DNA of 64,000 bases from Undibacterium pigrum (GCF_003201815.1 NZ_QJKB01000005.1:124001-188000); one strand, 5' to 3'. Shown: positions 7,882 to 15,017, counted from the first letter of the stretch. Notes: generated from the letters alone by a model not told the origin. Program-made: numbers and translations.

Positions 7882-8915
7882 AACTGCAAGCCTCCGTTAA
7901 ATACGGGTGTTTCAAATAAATTGACTGAATGGCGGTTCAGGTAAGGTGTGCGCATATCTATGCCATTGCTGGCAAAACGCTTTTCTACCGCATTGGCACG
8001 TGCATCCACATTCTGCGAACCCGCCAGCCATGCATCGACCATGCCCTCAGCCACCAGCCTGCATCTGTGCATGCCAAAGCTTTCACCTGTGCCAGGCTCT
8101 TCTGCCACGCCTACGCCATCGGCCAGGGTTTTACAAAACATGGGCGTGACTGGGCGCAGCTTGTTGCCCAGGCTGGCATGCAAGTCCTGTATCAGCGCAG
8201 CCACCATGGAGTAATGGCGTTTGGCGATATATAAAACCGCTGCATCAGCGCGGCGATAGGCACTGGCATCGACCAGGGTTTTATAACGGAAGGGCAGGGC
8301 ATAACGGTTCAGTTGCGTAGTGAGGCCGTACAACAATTCTGCCGCTGCATGAGCTGGTGCATTGAAATAAAAACGGATGAGTTCATAGTCATCAAACTGA
8401 TCAGACAGATTGCTGCCAAAGGCATAGTAAAAGCCCTGCTGCATATCAGCTGTGCCAGGATAGACGCGCAAGTTCACCAGTTCGCCTGCCACCGGAGCCA
8501 TGCCCGGCCATTTGTTGGCGGCGTACTCACCAACGACTGCGGTACGGCTACGTTCACCTTTTTGTATCATGACGCGGCCATCGGGGCTTTGCTGGTAAAT
8601 TTTCCAGCCGGGGTCCCAGCGGTCTGGTGTCTGGTTGGCCTGGCTCAGGTTCGGCACCAGGCTTTGTGATGGCTGTACAGGTTCACCCGCGGCATCGCGT
8701 ACATAGTACATGCCATACAGGCTGGTATTGATGGCGCTGATCAGTGCCTGCACCGGATTGCTCTGGCCGTTTGCCATGGCGACAGGGATGGCTGTGCCGC
8801 CTGCAAATGCATAGCTATTCTGGCTGTGAATTTGCAAGGCCGCGTAGATGCTTTTTAATTCTTCATGTATGGTTGCATTGTTCGTGGCTGCATTGTTTGT
8901 AGATGCGTCATTCAT
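7878..8915 (-). CDS. HopA1-family protein, candidate phosphothreonine lyase
   Basis: A 345-residue protein matching the type III effector HopA1 family through the central QLNRYALPFRYKTL segment near residue 205, a YRRADAAVLY segment near 220-229 and a C-terminal ESFGMHRCRLVAEGM segment near 278-292. In class V lanthipeptide systems such as lexapeptide, a HopA1-like subunit removes phosphate from phospho-Ser/Thr to leave dehydro residues. Here the gene overlaps both the kinase gene (4 bases) and the LanC gene (4 bases), the arrangement expected for a three-part synthetase. No secretion signal or type III genes are nearby, so an effector role is unlikely. Residues 2-15 are a short Asn/Ala/Thr repeat. 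Confidence 0.82.
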   Translation of the reverse strand: MNDASTNNAATNNATIHEELKSIYAALQIHSQNSYAFAGGTAIPVAMANGQSNPVQALISAINTSLYGMYYVRDAAGEPVQPSQSLVPNLSQANQTPDRWDPGWKIYQQSPDGRVMIQKGERSRTAVVGEYAANKWPGMAPVAGELVNLRVYPGTADMQQGFYYAFGSNLSDQFDDYELIRFYFNAPAHAAAELLYGLTTQLNRYALPFRYKTLVDASAYRRADAAVLYIAKRHYSMVAALIQDLHASLGNKLRPVTPMFCKTLADGVGVAEEPGTGESFGMHRCRLVAEGMVDAWLAGSQNVDARANAVEKRFASNGIDMRTPYLNRHSVNLFETPVFNGGLQL

Positions 8916-10021
8916 GATGCCAACTCCCCGGCAAACCCATACAGGGCTGATGCAGCCTGGCGTGGGTTGCGTAAAATATTCTGGCTGACTTGTAATAAGA
9001 TCGCTGCATGATTGGTCATGACGGGTGAGTAATACAAGGATTCAAAAGCAGTTTGCACCATGCGTGCCGCGCCGTATTCTATGCAGCGCATCAGGTAGGG
9101 GTAAGCCTGTGCCTGATCTATACCTGCCGTTTGCACATAGCTGCGCCAGAAGGCGTGGATGGACGGATACATGCCTTCCAGCGGATAGAGGGCCTTGTCA
9201 ACAAAGCTGGATGGATTGAATTCCTGATACAGCGGCATGGAATATATCCATGATGTCAGGTAGGCTTGCAGGATCGCACCTATATCCCAGCTGGCATCAC
9301 CATAGTCAACCAGTTCCCAGTCTATGATGCGAAATGTCAGTTCTCCATTATCGCCGGGATAGACCACACAGTTATCCCACTTCATGTCGCCATGGATGAT
9401 GCTGTCATGACGCCAGCCCTGCGCCAGCCGAGCCAGGTTTTGTTGCAGGTCAGGGTATTGCCTGATGATGCTGCCTAGCTGTTGTACACCACCGCTCAGC
9501 GTATTGCCAGCCTGCATGCTGTTTTGATGAAAGCTTAAAATCCACGGCGTCATGCGCGGAAAATTCTTCAGGTCTTCTGTCTGTAAAGTCTTGCCACGCA
9601 AGGTCTGGTGATAGCTGCCCAGTGCTGCGCCCACCAGATGACCAACTTCAGCAGGAAATGACTTTTTGCGGGCATGAAATTCCGTCAGATTCTCGCCGCC
9701 GGGCAAGAGCCTTATGGTCAGGCAATGGCGGGCTGCATCATGCTCGACAAAACCGGGCATGAGGTTTGCCAGCGCTTCATAACCCTCTTTTTGCGCCATG
9801 CGATAACAGACAGCTTCGCGCTGCATGGTGGAGATTGCCATGGGCTCGACTTCCTTGATTTGCTTGACGAACAAGCCAGAGCCATCGCGCCGTATGATTT
9901 TGTAATTGCGGTTGCGGCGGCCTGCTTCTACCACCATGAAATCACCATCGACGACCACGGCGGGTGGTATCGTGCCTCGCGCCAGCAGATAGTGGGCCAT
10001 ATTGGAAGCGGTCAAAAACAT
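8912..10021 (-). CDS. APH/protein-kinase-fold enzyme, candidate peptide kinase of the lanthipeptide system
   Basis: A 369-residue kinase of the aminoglycoside phosphotransferase fold. K53 and E69 fit the ATP-binding Lys-Glu pair, the catalytic loop is HGDMKWDN at 210-217 (D212, N217) and the metal-binding motif is IDWE with D234. All key residues are present, so it should be active. AAGGAG lies 9 bases before the ATG. In class V lanthipeptide clusters an APH-like kinase phosphorylates Ser/Thr of the precursor, and a HopA1 lyase then eliminates phosphate. Its stop overlaps the HopA1-like start by 4 bases. A true antibiotic kinase is the alternative, but the coupling with HopA1 and LanC argues against it. 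Confidence 0.85.
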   Translation of the reverse strand: MFLTASNMAHYLLARGTIPPAVVVDGDFMVVEAGRRNRNYKIIRRDGSGLFVKQIKEVEPMAISTMQREAVCYRMAQKEGYEALANLMPGFVEHDAARHCLTIRLLPGGENLTEFHARKKSFPAEVGHLVGAALGSYHQTLRGKTLQTEDLKNFPRMTPWILSFHQNSMQAGNTLSGGVQQLGSIIRQYPDLQQNLARLAQGWRHDSIIHGDMKWDNCVVYPGDNGELTFRIIDWELVDYGDASWDIGAILQAYLTSWIYSMPLYQEFNPSSFVDKALYPLEGMYPSIHAFWRSYVQTAGIDQAQAYPYLMRCIEYGAARMVQTAFESLYYSPVMTNHAAILLQVSQNILRNPRQAASALYGFAGELAS

Positions 10022-10071
10022 TCCTGATACTCCTTAGGTTACAGCAAGAAATTTGGTTTGCCAGTATGCCG

Positions 10072-10104
10072 AAACCCCAGGTGCAAAATTTGCACTTGGG
10101 GTTT
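10072..10104. other. Near-perfect 33-base palindrome between precursor and kinase genes
   Basis: An AAACCCCA arm and its complement flank GTGCAAA and its complement, with one mismatched pair and almost no loop. It lies about 50 bases before the kinase ATG and is transcribed with it. It could stabilise the upstream precursor mRNA end, be a processing site or bind a regulator. Confidence 0.6.
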
Positions 10105-10123
10105 ACCAAGAATGAGTCAGCCC

Positions 10124-10151
10124 ACGGTCGGGAATATATCCCGACCGTTTT
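10124..10151. terminator. Strong hairpin, T-run oriented rightward
   Basis: ACGGTCGGG at 10124-10132 and CCCGACCGT at 10140-10148 form a perfect 9-bp stem with an AT loop. The TTTT tail lies on the right side, so it is a classical terminator only for rightward transcripts. For the leftward operon it is a stable structure 55 bases after the precursor stop codon. Confidence 0.6.
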
Positions 10152-10202
10152 ATTCAGACTGATCAAACTGCTCTGTACAGCTTTAGTTCATGCACTTTTC
10201 CG

Positions 10203-11348
10203 TTAGCAAAGTCCAGTTGCAGTGACATTGCCGCAAATTGGCATGTTGTGAGTAGGAATAACAGGACCTATCGTCATAGGCAGGCAAGTGTGGCCGCAAA
10301 TTGGCATGTTATGGGTAGGGATAACCGGACCCACCGTCATAGGCAAGCAAGTGTTGCCACAAATTGGCATATGATTGGTAGGGATAACAGGGCCAACAGT
10401 CATGGGCAGGCAAGTGCAACCCAGCAGGTGCGTAGGTGCTACAGTTTGCGTACACACCGTGGCAGCTGTATGGCAAACAGCGGCAGCAACGGTGGGGCAA
10501 TTCGGTGGTGCCGACAGCGGTGGCTGGCAACCATGCCACGCGGTATGACCGCAAAATTGTGGCGCGGCCGTGCAATGCTGGACACCGGTTGGACCGACTT
10601 GCTGTTGTGCCTCCAGAGTAGGTGGTGGGCAAACAAAGCAATGCGTAGCGGCAGTCGGATTCATTGCCTGAGCTTGTTGTGGTGCTGCCTGATAGGCGTC
10701 AACAGTGGCTGGAGGGCAAACGAAGCAATGGGTATTGGCAGTAGGATTGGTGGTTGGATGAGCCGCCATTTGTGCCTGTGGAGGAGGGCAAGCCTGCCAC
10801 GCCGTATTGCCGCAAACTTGAGGTGCCGCAGTGCAATGCTGAACGCCAGTAGGACCAATCGGAGGGCAAGGCTGCCACGCAGTGTTGCCGCAAAATTGTG
10901 GAGCAGCGGTGCAATGCTGGACTCCTGTTGGACCGACATTGGCTTGTGCTGCATATTGTGGTGCAGGCGCTGCTGCACCCGCGAAATTTTGCGCTTGTGC
11001 CGGTGCAGCCAGGCCGCCATGGAGTACGGGTGTCTGCGTTTGTACGATGGTGGTATTGAAGGTCGTCGTCACCGGGATATGCGTACCCGCCTGGCATTGT
11101 ATGCCGCACAGAGGGTTATTGTGGGTAACGATATGGCATATCACTGGGCTGGTGACATGCTGGCAAACCGGTCCGACCAGCGTCTGCGGCAGGCACTGAG
11201 GTGGCTGTGTCACATGGCAGATGACAGGTGAGGTATGGGGCAGGCATTGTGGTGGTTGTGTCACGATGTGACAAACCACGGGGCTGGTCTGTGGCAGGCA
11301 TTGTGGTAGCAATGTCTGTATGTGGCAAATTGGTAATTGAGTAGTCAT
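10203..11348 (-). CDS. Giant Cys/Thr repeat protein, candidate multi-ring lanthipeptide precursor
   Basis: A 381-residue protein with AGGAG ten bases before its ATG. I count 34 Cys, about 52 Thr, 4 Ser, no Lys, no Arg, one Asp and one Glu. Four repeat types occur. Residues 3-81 alternate Thr and Cys with a period near nine. GPTGVQHCTAAPQ-type modules lie at 139-162, 165-188 and 252-275. THCFVC modules lie at 201-215 and 230-244. Three 21-residue CLPMT modules lie at 313-375. Twenty Cys have Thr exactly five residues before, nine have Thr six before and one has Ser five before. That regularity suits methyllanthionine rings made by the kinase, lyase and cyclase downstream. There is no recognisable leader or signal peptide. 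A structural, metal-binding or disulfide-rich protein remains possible. Confidence 0.8.
   Translation of the reverse strand: MTTQLPICHIQTLLPQCLPQTSPVVCHIVTQPPQCLPHTSPVICHVTQPPQCLPQTLVGPVCQHVTSPVICHIVTHNNPLCGIQCQAGTHIPVTTTFNTTIVQTQTPVLHGGLAAPAQAQNFAGAAAPAPQYAAQANVGPTGVQHCTAAPQFCGNTAWQPCPPIGPTGVQHCTAAPQVCGNTAWQACPPPQAQMAAHPTTNPTANTHCFVCPPATVDAYQAAPQQAQAMNPTAATHCFVCPPPTLEAQQQVGPTGVQHCTAAPQFCGHTAWHGCQPPLSAPPNCPTVAAAVCHTAATVCTQTVAPTHLLGCTCLPMTVGPVIPTNHMPICGNTCLPMTVGPVIPTHNMPICGHTCLPMTIGPVIPTHNMPICGNVTATGLC
10224..10412 (-). repeat. Three tandem 63-bp repeats encoding CLPMT modules
   Basis: Residues 313-375 of the repeat protein consist of three 21-residue units that start with CLPMT(V/I)GPVIPT and end in PICG(N/H). 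The only differences are V/I, N/H swaps and NH/HN order. In each unit a Thr lies six residues before the second Cys. Confidence 0.85.
10524..10595 (-). repeat. Third copy of the GPTGVQHC module
   Basis: Residues 252-275 repeat the T-C-T-C-T-C module with Thr-to-Cys spacings of 5, 6 and 5, about 63 residues after the second copy. The copy differs at three positions near its end (His and Gly substitutions). Confidence 0.8.
10785..10934 (-). repeat. Two adjacent copies of the GPTGVQHC module
   Basis: Residues 139-162 and 165-188 are two 24-residue copies separated by two residues. Each has three Thr and three Cys in strict alternation with spacings 5, 6 and 5. A fourth, divergent copy ends the separate peptide encoded at 11573-12013. 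Confidence 0.85.
11106..11342 (-). repeat. N-terminal Thr-x4-Cys array
   Basis: Residues 3-81 contain nine Thr-Cys pairs: T3-C8, T12-C17, T21-C26, T30-C35, T39-C44, T47-C52, T56-C62, T66-C71 and T75-C81. Recurrent units are TSPV(V/I)CH(I/V) and TQPPQCLP. Confidence 0.85.
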
Positions 11349-11572
11349 AGTAAACTCTCCTGAGAGTGGCGCTACAATTCATGAATGAAAAAAGGAACAC
11401 AGAGGAAAACTACAGCAACAAACTGATGGCAACACTGCATGCCTGCAATAAAAATGAGGCAATGAAGCGCACCATGCTTCACACATTCGCATGAGAAAAA
11501 GGACATCGATCAAAGGACGCCAACCAAGGCCCCTTCACATCACGAATATTCAATTCAATGATTTCAATTTTT

Positions 11573-12013
11573 TTATTTAGGTGTATCCGGGCAGCCCTGC
11601 CATGCAGTGTTACCGCACTGGGCAGGGGCTTGTGTGCAGTTCTGTACACCCGTAGGTCCACCAGCCACCGCGGCCTGGGCCGCATTGGCAGCCGCTTGCC
11701 CGCTTTGTATCGGGCCACTGAAAAAGCTGAGTCTGGTGTCAGCCACGGTCTTGCCTTTGCGTATCAGTTCGGCATCTGCCTTGATCCAGACGTAGCTGGT
11801 CTCCAGTGGATTATTGGCGCTGGCAGATGCCGTGGCCGTATGTAAAATCGCCTCGCTGGGGATTTCATAATATTCATTCAGTACCGCATTCAGATAAAGG
11901 CGCGTATAGCCTTCCAGAGCGGAGTTACCCACAAAGCCATTGAGCAAAACCATATCGGGAATATTCGCCGGATCTGCTGCCAGTACCTCTACAAAATACT
12001 TGTCTTTCGCCAT
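11573..12013 (-). CDS. Leader-type peptide with one Thr/Cys core module, candidate lanthipeptide precursor
   Basis: A 146-residue protein from the ATG at 12013 with GGAG seven bases upstream (a GTG one codon earlier is less likely). Residues 1-90 form a folded-looking, charged domain (LLNGFVGNSALEGYTRLYLN, then YYEIPSEAILH). An Ala-rich linker follows and ends in Gly-Gly at 118-119. The last 27 residues carry the same module as the repeat protein next door: T121-C126, T127-C133 and T136-C141, spacings 5, 6 and 5. These are its only Cys. This is the layout of a leader plus core peptide with a double-glycine boundary. It is the first identified gene of the putative operon, 224 bases before the repeat-protein gene. 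It may be a conventional precursor or supply a leader in trans. Confidence 0.75.
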   Translation of the reverse strand: MAKDKYFVEVLAADPANIPDMVLLNGFVGNSALEGYTRLYLNAVLNEYYEIPSEAILHTATASASANNPLETSYVWIKADAELIRKGKTVADTRLSFFSGPIQSGQAAANAAQAAVAGGPTGVQNCTQAPAQCGNTAWQGCPDTPK

Positions 12014-12142
12014 CACAGTTCTCCATTCGGTTGAAACTGAAACACACTCAGGGACAGGCTTTTTTGAAATCCCTGAAGCAGGTTTCAGAAATTGGGTGCA
12101 ACACGATCAAAAACAGGCAGAAGCCTGGCATCTGCCTTGCAG

Positions 12143-12262
12143 CTAAAGCGCGCATCTGTTTATGCCAGAGAAGCAGTCAATACAGCCAATACCACCAGAA
12201 AGCGCGCCTACAACAAATCCCGGTGCCGGTGATGCAATGTCAGCTACAAAAAAAAGCGACAA
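12143..12262 (-). CDS. Speculative 39-residue peptide upstream of the precursor genes
   Basis: A short frame starts at TTG 12262 with AGGTGG a few bases upstream. It reads like a hydrophobic leader ending in GALSGG, followed by a 15-residue tail with three Cys (IGCIDCFSGINRCAL). It is on the same strand as the lanthipeptide genes, 130 bases upstream of the first one. There is no ATG or GTG start and the composition could be chance. I list it because the Gly-Gly/Cys pattern fits a small precursor peptide. Confidence 0.2.
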   Translation of the reverse strand: MSLFFVADIASPAPGFVVGALSGGIGCIDCFSGINRCAL

Positions 12263-12586
12263 AAATCCACCTGAGCTGGCTGGAGGCTGGCTCAAAATGA
12301 TGTGACTGGATGGAAGTTTGCTTTGCCGGAGAGAGAAAATTTACCGCATATGCTTATTACTTTATTTGCATGTCAATTATGCAAGGTTAGTTTATTATTA
12401 ATATTTGTCAAGGACGAAATGCGTAACAAATTATTACTATCTTGATTTGTCAGGAATATTGCTTTTAGAACAGGAATGCCATCGCAGGCAGGATTGAGAT
12501 GGATGCTGACAACGAGGTGGTAGGCGATGCAAAAAGTCAGTCACCGGGACAATGATGGCCGTGGCTGGCACGTATGCACGTATGCA

Positions 12587-12612
12587 CCAATGCCAAAAGT
12601 GGATGGCATTGG
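12587..12612. terminator. Hairpin after arsH
   Basis: CCAATGCCA at 12587-12595 pairs perfectly with TGGCATTGG at 12604-12612 around an 8-base loop. It starts 17 bases after the arsH stop on the leftward transcript. There is no T-run, so termination would be weak or Rho-dependent. Confidence 0.45.
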
Positions 12613-12628
12613 CGATGATATTTCTTGA

Positions 12629-13348
12629 TCAGATACTGCGTTGATTTACTCGTTTGGCCAATTGCTCTGCAGTTTCTTTGCGTTCGCTATACCTGTCCAC
12701 CAAATAAGGCGCAACGTCGCGAGTCAGCAATGTGAACTTCATCAGCTCTTCCATCACGTCAACCACACGGTCGTAATATGAAGAAGGCTTCATGCGCCCA
12801 GCTTCGTCAAATTCAAGAAAAGCTTTTGCCACCGATGATTGATTTGGTATCGTGATCATGCGCATCCAACGCCCTAATATCCTCATTTGATTGACGGCAT
12901 TGAATGACTGTGAACCGCCGGAGACTTCCATCACTGCCAGCGTTTTGCCCTGGGTGGGCCGGACCGCACCAACGGACAAAGGTATCCAGTCTATTTGTGC
13001 CTTCATGATGCCCGTCATCGCGCCATGGCGCTCCGGTGAAGTCCACACCATGCCTTCAGACCATTGCGCCAGTTCACGCAGCTCACGTACTTTAGGATGA
13101 CTGTCCGGTACCTCATCTGGCAACGGCAGACCGTGAGGATCAAAGACGCGAGTTTCAGCGCCCATTGCCTGCAGCAGACGAGCTGCTTCCAGCGTCAGCA
13201 GTTTGCTGTAGGAACGTTCACGCAATGAACCGTAAAGAAGCAGGATGCGTGGTGCATGACTGGCACGTGCCGGTGCAAATAATTGCTCAGCTTCCGGCAG
13301 CTGGAATAAATCCTGATGCAGGCTGGGCAACTCATTTGTTAAGGACAC
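12629..13348 (-). CDS. arsH: ArsH, NADPH-dependent FMN reductase / organoarsenical oxidase
   Basis: A 239-residue flavoprotein. [12 protein letters not shown] near the start is the FMN phosphate-binding loop; [12 protein letters not shown] and [14 protein letters not shown] are conserved ArsH segments. ArsH oxidises trivalent methylated and aromatic arsenicals to less toxic pentavalent forms. The start is GTG at 13348, backed by AGGAGGG just upstream and lying inside the end of arsC (17-base overlap), so translation is probably coupled. It is the last gene of the arsR-aqpS-arsC-arsH operon. Confidence 0.92.
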   Translation of the reverse strand: MSLTNELPSLHQDLFQLPEAEQLFAPARASHAPRILLLYGSLRERSYSKLLTLEAARLLQAMGAETRVFDPHGLPLPDEVPDSHPKVRELRELAQWSEGMVWTSPERHGAMTGIMKAQIDWIPLSVGAVRPTQGKTLAVMEVSGGSQSFNAVNQMRILGRWMRMITIPNQSSVAKAFLEFDEAGRMKPSSYYDRVVDVMEELMKFTLLTRDVAPYLVDRYSERKETAEQLAKRVNQRSI

Positions 13349-13760
13349 GATTACCCTCCTTGTCGATGACTTTTTCGCCGTCTTCCTTGATGAATTCGCT
13401 TAGCTGTGGAGCAGGCAATATATCCAGCACGACTTCTGAGGGGCGGCATAGTCTCGTACCCACAGGCGTGACTACCACAGGGCGGTTCATCAGTATGGGA
13501 TGTGCGACCATGAAGTTGATGAGTTCATCATCCGTCCATTTGCCATCATCCAGATCGAGAGCTTCATAAGGCGTATCTTTTTTGCGCAAGAGTTCGCGCA
13601 CCGGCATATTCATCGCGGCAATCAGCTCTTGCAGTTTTGCCTTGCCTGGCGGCTGCTTCAGGTATTCAATCACTTCTGGTTCTGCGCCACTATTGCGTAT
13701 CAGCGCCAGGGTATTGCGTGAGGTGCCGCAATCAGGGTTGTGGTAGATGGTAATCGTCAT
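13332..13760 (-). CDS. arsC: ArsC, glutaredoxin-dependent arsenate reductase
   Basis: A 142-residue enzyme starting at ATG 13760; a TTG four codons upstream is less likely. The catalytic Cys is C11 in [11 protein letters not shown], the signature of the Escherichia coli plasmid-type ArsC. The later RLCRPSE segment supplies an arsenate-binding Arg. It reduces As(V) to As(III) with glutathione and glutaredoxin. No ArsB or Acr3 pump gene is present. As in Sinorhizobium meliloti, the As(III) product may leave through the aquaglyceroporin encoded 17 bases upstream. Confidence 0.93.
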   Translation of the reverse strand: MTITIYHNPDCGTSRNTLALIRNSGAEPEVIEYLKQPPGKAKLQELIAAMNMPVRELLRKKDTPYEALDLDDGKWTDDELINFMVAHPILMNRPVVVTPVGTRLCRPSEVVLDILPAPQLSEFIKEDGEKVIDKEGNRVLNK

Positions 13761-13777
13761 ATGCTTATCCAAAAAAA

Positions 13778-14449
13778 TTAATCATGCTGGGGTTTTTTTA
13801 ACGGATACAGCCAGCAAAATACTGCTGTGGCTACAGCCGCCCCCAGTAGCTGGGCAATAATGAAACCTGGTGTATCTACAGGGCGTATGCCTGCAAAAGT
13901 ATTGCTGGCGGCGCGCGCCAGAGTGACTGCAGGGTTGGCAAATGAAGTTGATGCTGTGAACCAGTATGCCGCCGTGATGTAAGCAGCAACGGCAAAGGGT
14001 GTCACTGCCGGGCGGCTGCGGTTACAGGAAATGATGACGGCGATCAAACCAAAGCTGGCGACAAACTCACTCCACCATTGCGCCATGCCGGTGCGCACAT
14101 GTTCCGATGCAAAAAACAGCGGTGCGTCAAACATGGCATGGGCTGCAGCGACACCAGCAAAAGCCCCCAGCACTTGCACCACAATATATGGCAGCACTTC
14201 CTTGCCAGGCATATTCTTCTGGTAAGCTTCCGACAGCGTAACTATAGGATTGAAATGCGCGCCCGATATAGTCCCAAACATCAATATCAAAGCGATCAGG
14301 CCAGCACCAGTGGCTATCGCATTCGCCAGCAAGGCGATAGCGACATTGCCTCCTGCCAGGCGTTCTGCCATGATGCCAGAACCAAGCACCACGGCCAGCA
14401 GGAATGCCGTACCCAGGCCTTCAGAAACCAGGCGTCGTGTCATGCTCAT
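13778..14449 (-). CDS. aqpS: AqpS-like aquaglyceroporin of the ars operon
   Basis: A 223-residue membrane protein with six predicted helices and two half-helix pore motifs: GAHFNPIVT, where the usual NPA is NPI, and TSFANPAVTLAR. MIP channels conduct water, glycerol and uncharged As(OH)3. The gene order arsR-aqpS-arsC-arsH is that of Sinorhizobium meliloti, where AqpS releases arsenite formed by ArsC down its gradient and replaces an active pump. The NPI variant in the first motif is common in this subgroup. The start is ATG 14449; a second ATG lies two codons in. Confidence 0.9.
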   Translation of the reverse strand: MSMTRRLVSEGLGTAFLLAVVLGSGIMAERLAGGNVAIALLANAIATGAGLIALILMFGTISGAHFNPIVTLSEAYQKNMPGKEVLPYIVVQVLGAFAGVAAAHAMFDAPLFFASEHVRTGMAQWWSEFVASFGLIAVIISCNRSRPAVTPFAVAAYITAAYWFTASTSFANPAVTLARAASNTFAGIRPVDTPGFIIAQLLGAAVATAVFCWLYPLKKPQHD

Positions 14450-14537
14450 GATGGACTTTTCATTATGTGTGAGGCCAGTCTGAGGTCAATGTGACGCAGT
14501 TCATAAAATACTTTACTAAGCATAAGGGCAAGAGAAT

Positions 14538-14867
14538 TTATTGAGGTATCACGCATTGCTGGATTTGCACTGGCGTGCAAGGATTGCCACCGCAGCAGTT
14601 CTCAGTCAGAAACCCTAGCATCTGGTTCATCGTTGACATATTTGCTGAATAAAACACAAAGCGCCCTGCCTGGCGTGAAATTACCAGGTCAGCATGTGAT
14701 AACTCTTTTAAATGAAATGAAAGGGAAGAGGGCGGTATCCCCAGTTGCTCACTGATCTTGCTGGCAGCCAGACCGGCCGGCCCTACCTGCACCAGCAAAC
14801 GGAATAAAGCCAGGCGCGATTCTTGTGCCAGCGCTGCCAGTGCTAGCAATACTTTTTTCGTTTCCAT
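14538..14867 (-). CDS. arsR: ArsR arsenite-responsive repressor
   Basis: A 109-residue winged-helix protein of the ArsR/SmtB family, with the recognition helix around PPSSLSFHLKELSHADLV. It lacks the usual CxC site in the DNA-binding helix. Instead it has C91, C92, C97 and C105 near the C-terminus. That resembles the Acidithiobacillus-type ArsR, which binds As(III) through three C-terminal Cys. It should repress the downstream aqpS-arsC-arsH genes and itself from the palindrome just upstream. Confidence 0.92.
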   Translation of the reverse strand: METKKVLLALAALAQESRLALFRLLVQVGPAGLAASKISEQLGIPPSSLSFHLKELSHADLVISRQAGRFVFYSANMSTMNQMLGFLTENCCGGNPCTPVQIQQCVIPQ

Positions 14868-14907
14868 GATTGTCTGCTTATTTTATGCCACGCATGAATA
14901 ATTGATT

Positions 14908-14946
14908 CTATATTTCGATAATAGTCGAAATATAGTTGTATGGCAA
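14908..14946 (-). promoter_or_regulatory. ars promoter with overlapping ArsR operator
   Basis: CTATATTTCG at 14908-14917 and its exact complement at 14926-14935 form a 10-bp inverted repeat with an 8-base spacer. On the minus strand, TTGCCA (14946-14941) and TATTAT (14923-14918) are 17 bases apart, so the -10 lies in the centre of the palindrome. Bound ArsR would block polymerase. It sits 41 bases upstream of the arsR start. Confidence 0.8.
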
Positions 14947-15017
14947 AGTAAATTTGATTAAGCCCAAAACTGCATGGCATTGATATGGGAAGAGGCCTGC
15001 CCGGTATCGTGCAAGGC

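Larger units (their letters stand above)
12014..12628. other. 615-base gap upstream of the lanthipeptide genes
   Basis: This should contain the leftward promoter of the precursor genes. TTGACA hexamers occur on the minus strand at 12411-12406 and 12376-12371 in an AT-rich stretch, but neither has a convincing -10 at the right distance. Apart from the speculative 39-residue frame and the hairpin at 12587, I see no gene. Confidence 0.5.

Noticed and set aside
7878-8915. HopA1-like protein as a type III secreted effector
   Set aside because: No type III genes or secretion signal nearby, and 4-base overlaps with kinase and LanC genes show it works with them.
8912-10021. APH-fold protein as an aminoglycoside resistance gene
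   Set aside because: The fold fits, but gene coupling to HopA1 and LanC genes points to a peptide kinase.
10248-11231. Long rightward open frame (327 codons) opposite the Cys/Thr repeat protein
   Set aside because: It is the reverse reading of a repetitive, stop-poor gene; its Arg/Trp-rich composition and lack of a ribosome site mark it as a shadow.
11381-11494. 37-codon rightward frame between the two precursor genes
   Set aside because: It has plausible codons but a poor ribosome site and lies opposite the operon direction; no conserved feature was seen.
12031-12300. 89-codon rightward frame upstream of the lanthipeptide genes
   Set aside because: No ribosome site, odd composition, and it lies where the leftward leader region is expected.
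12361-12420. TTGACA hexamers as the lanthipeptide promoter
   Set aside because: Neither has a -10 at 16-18 bases on the minus strand, so I do not assign a promoter.
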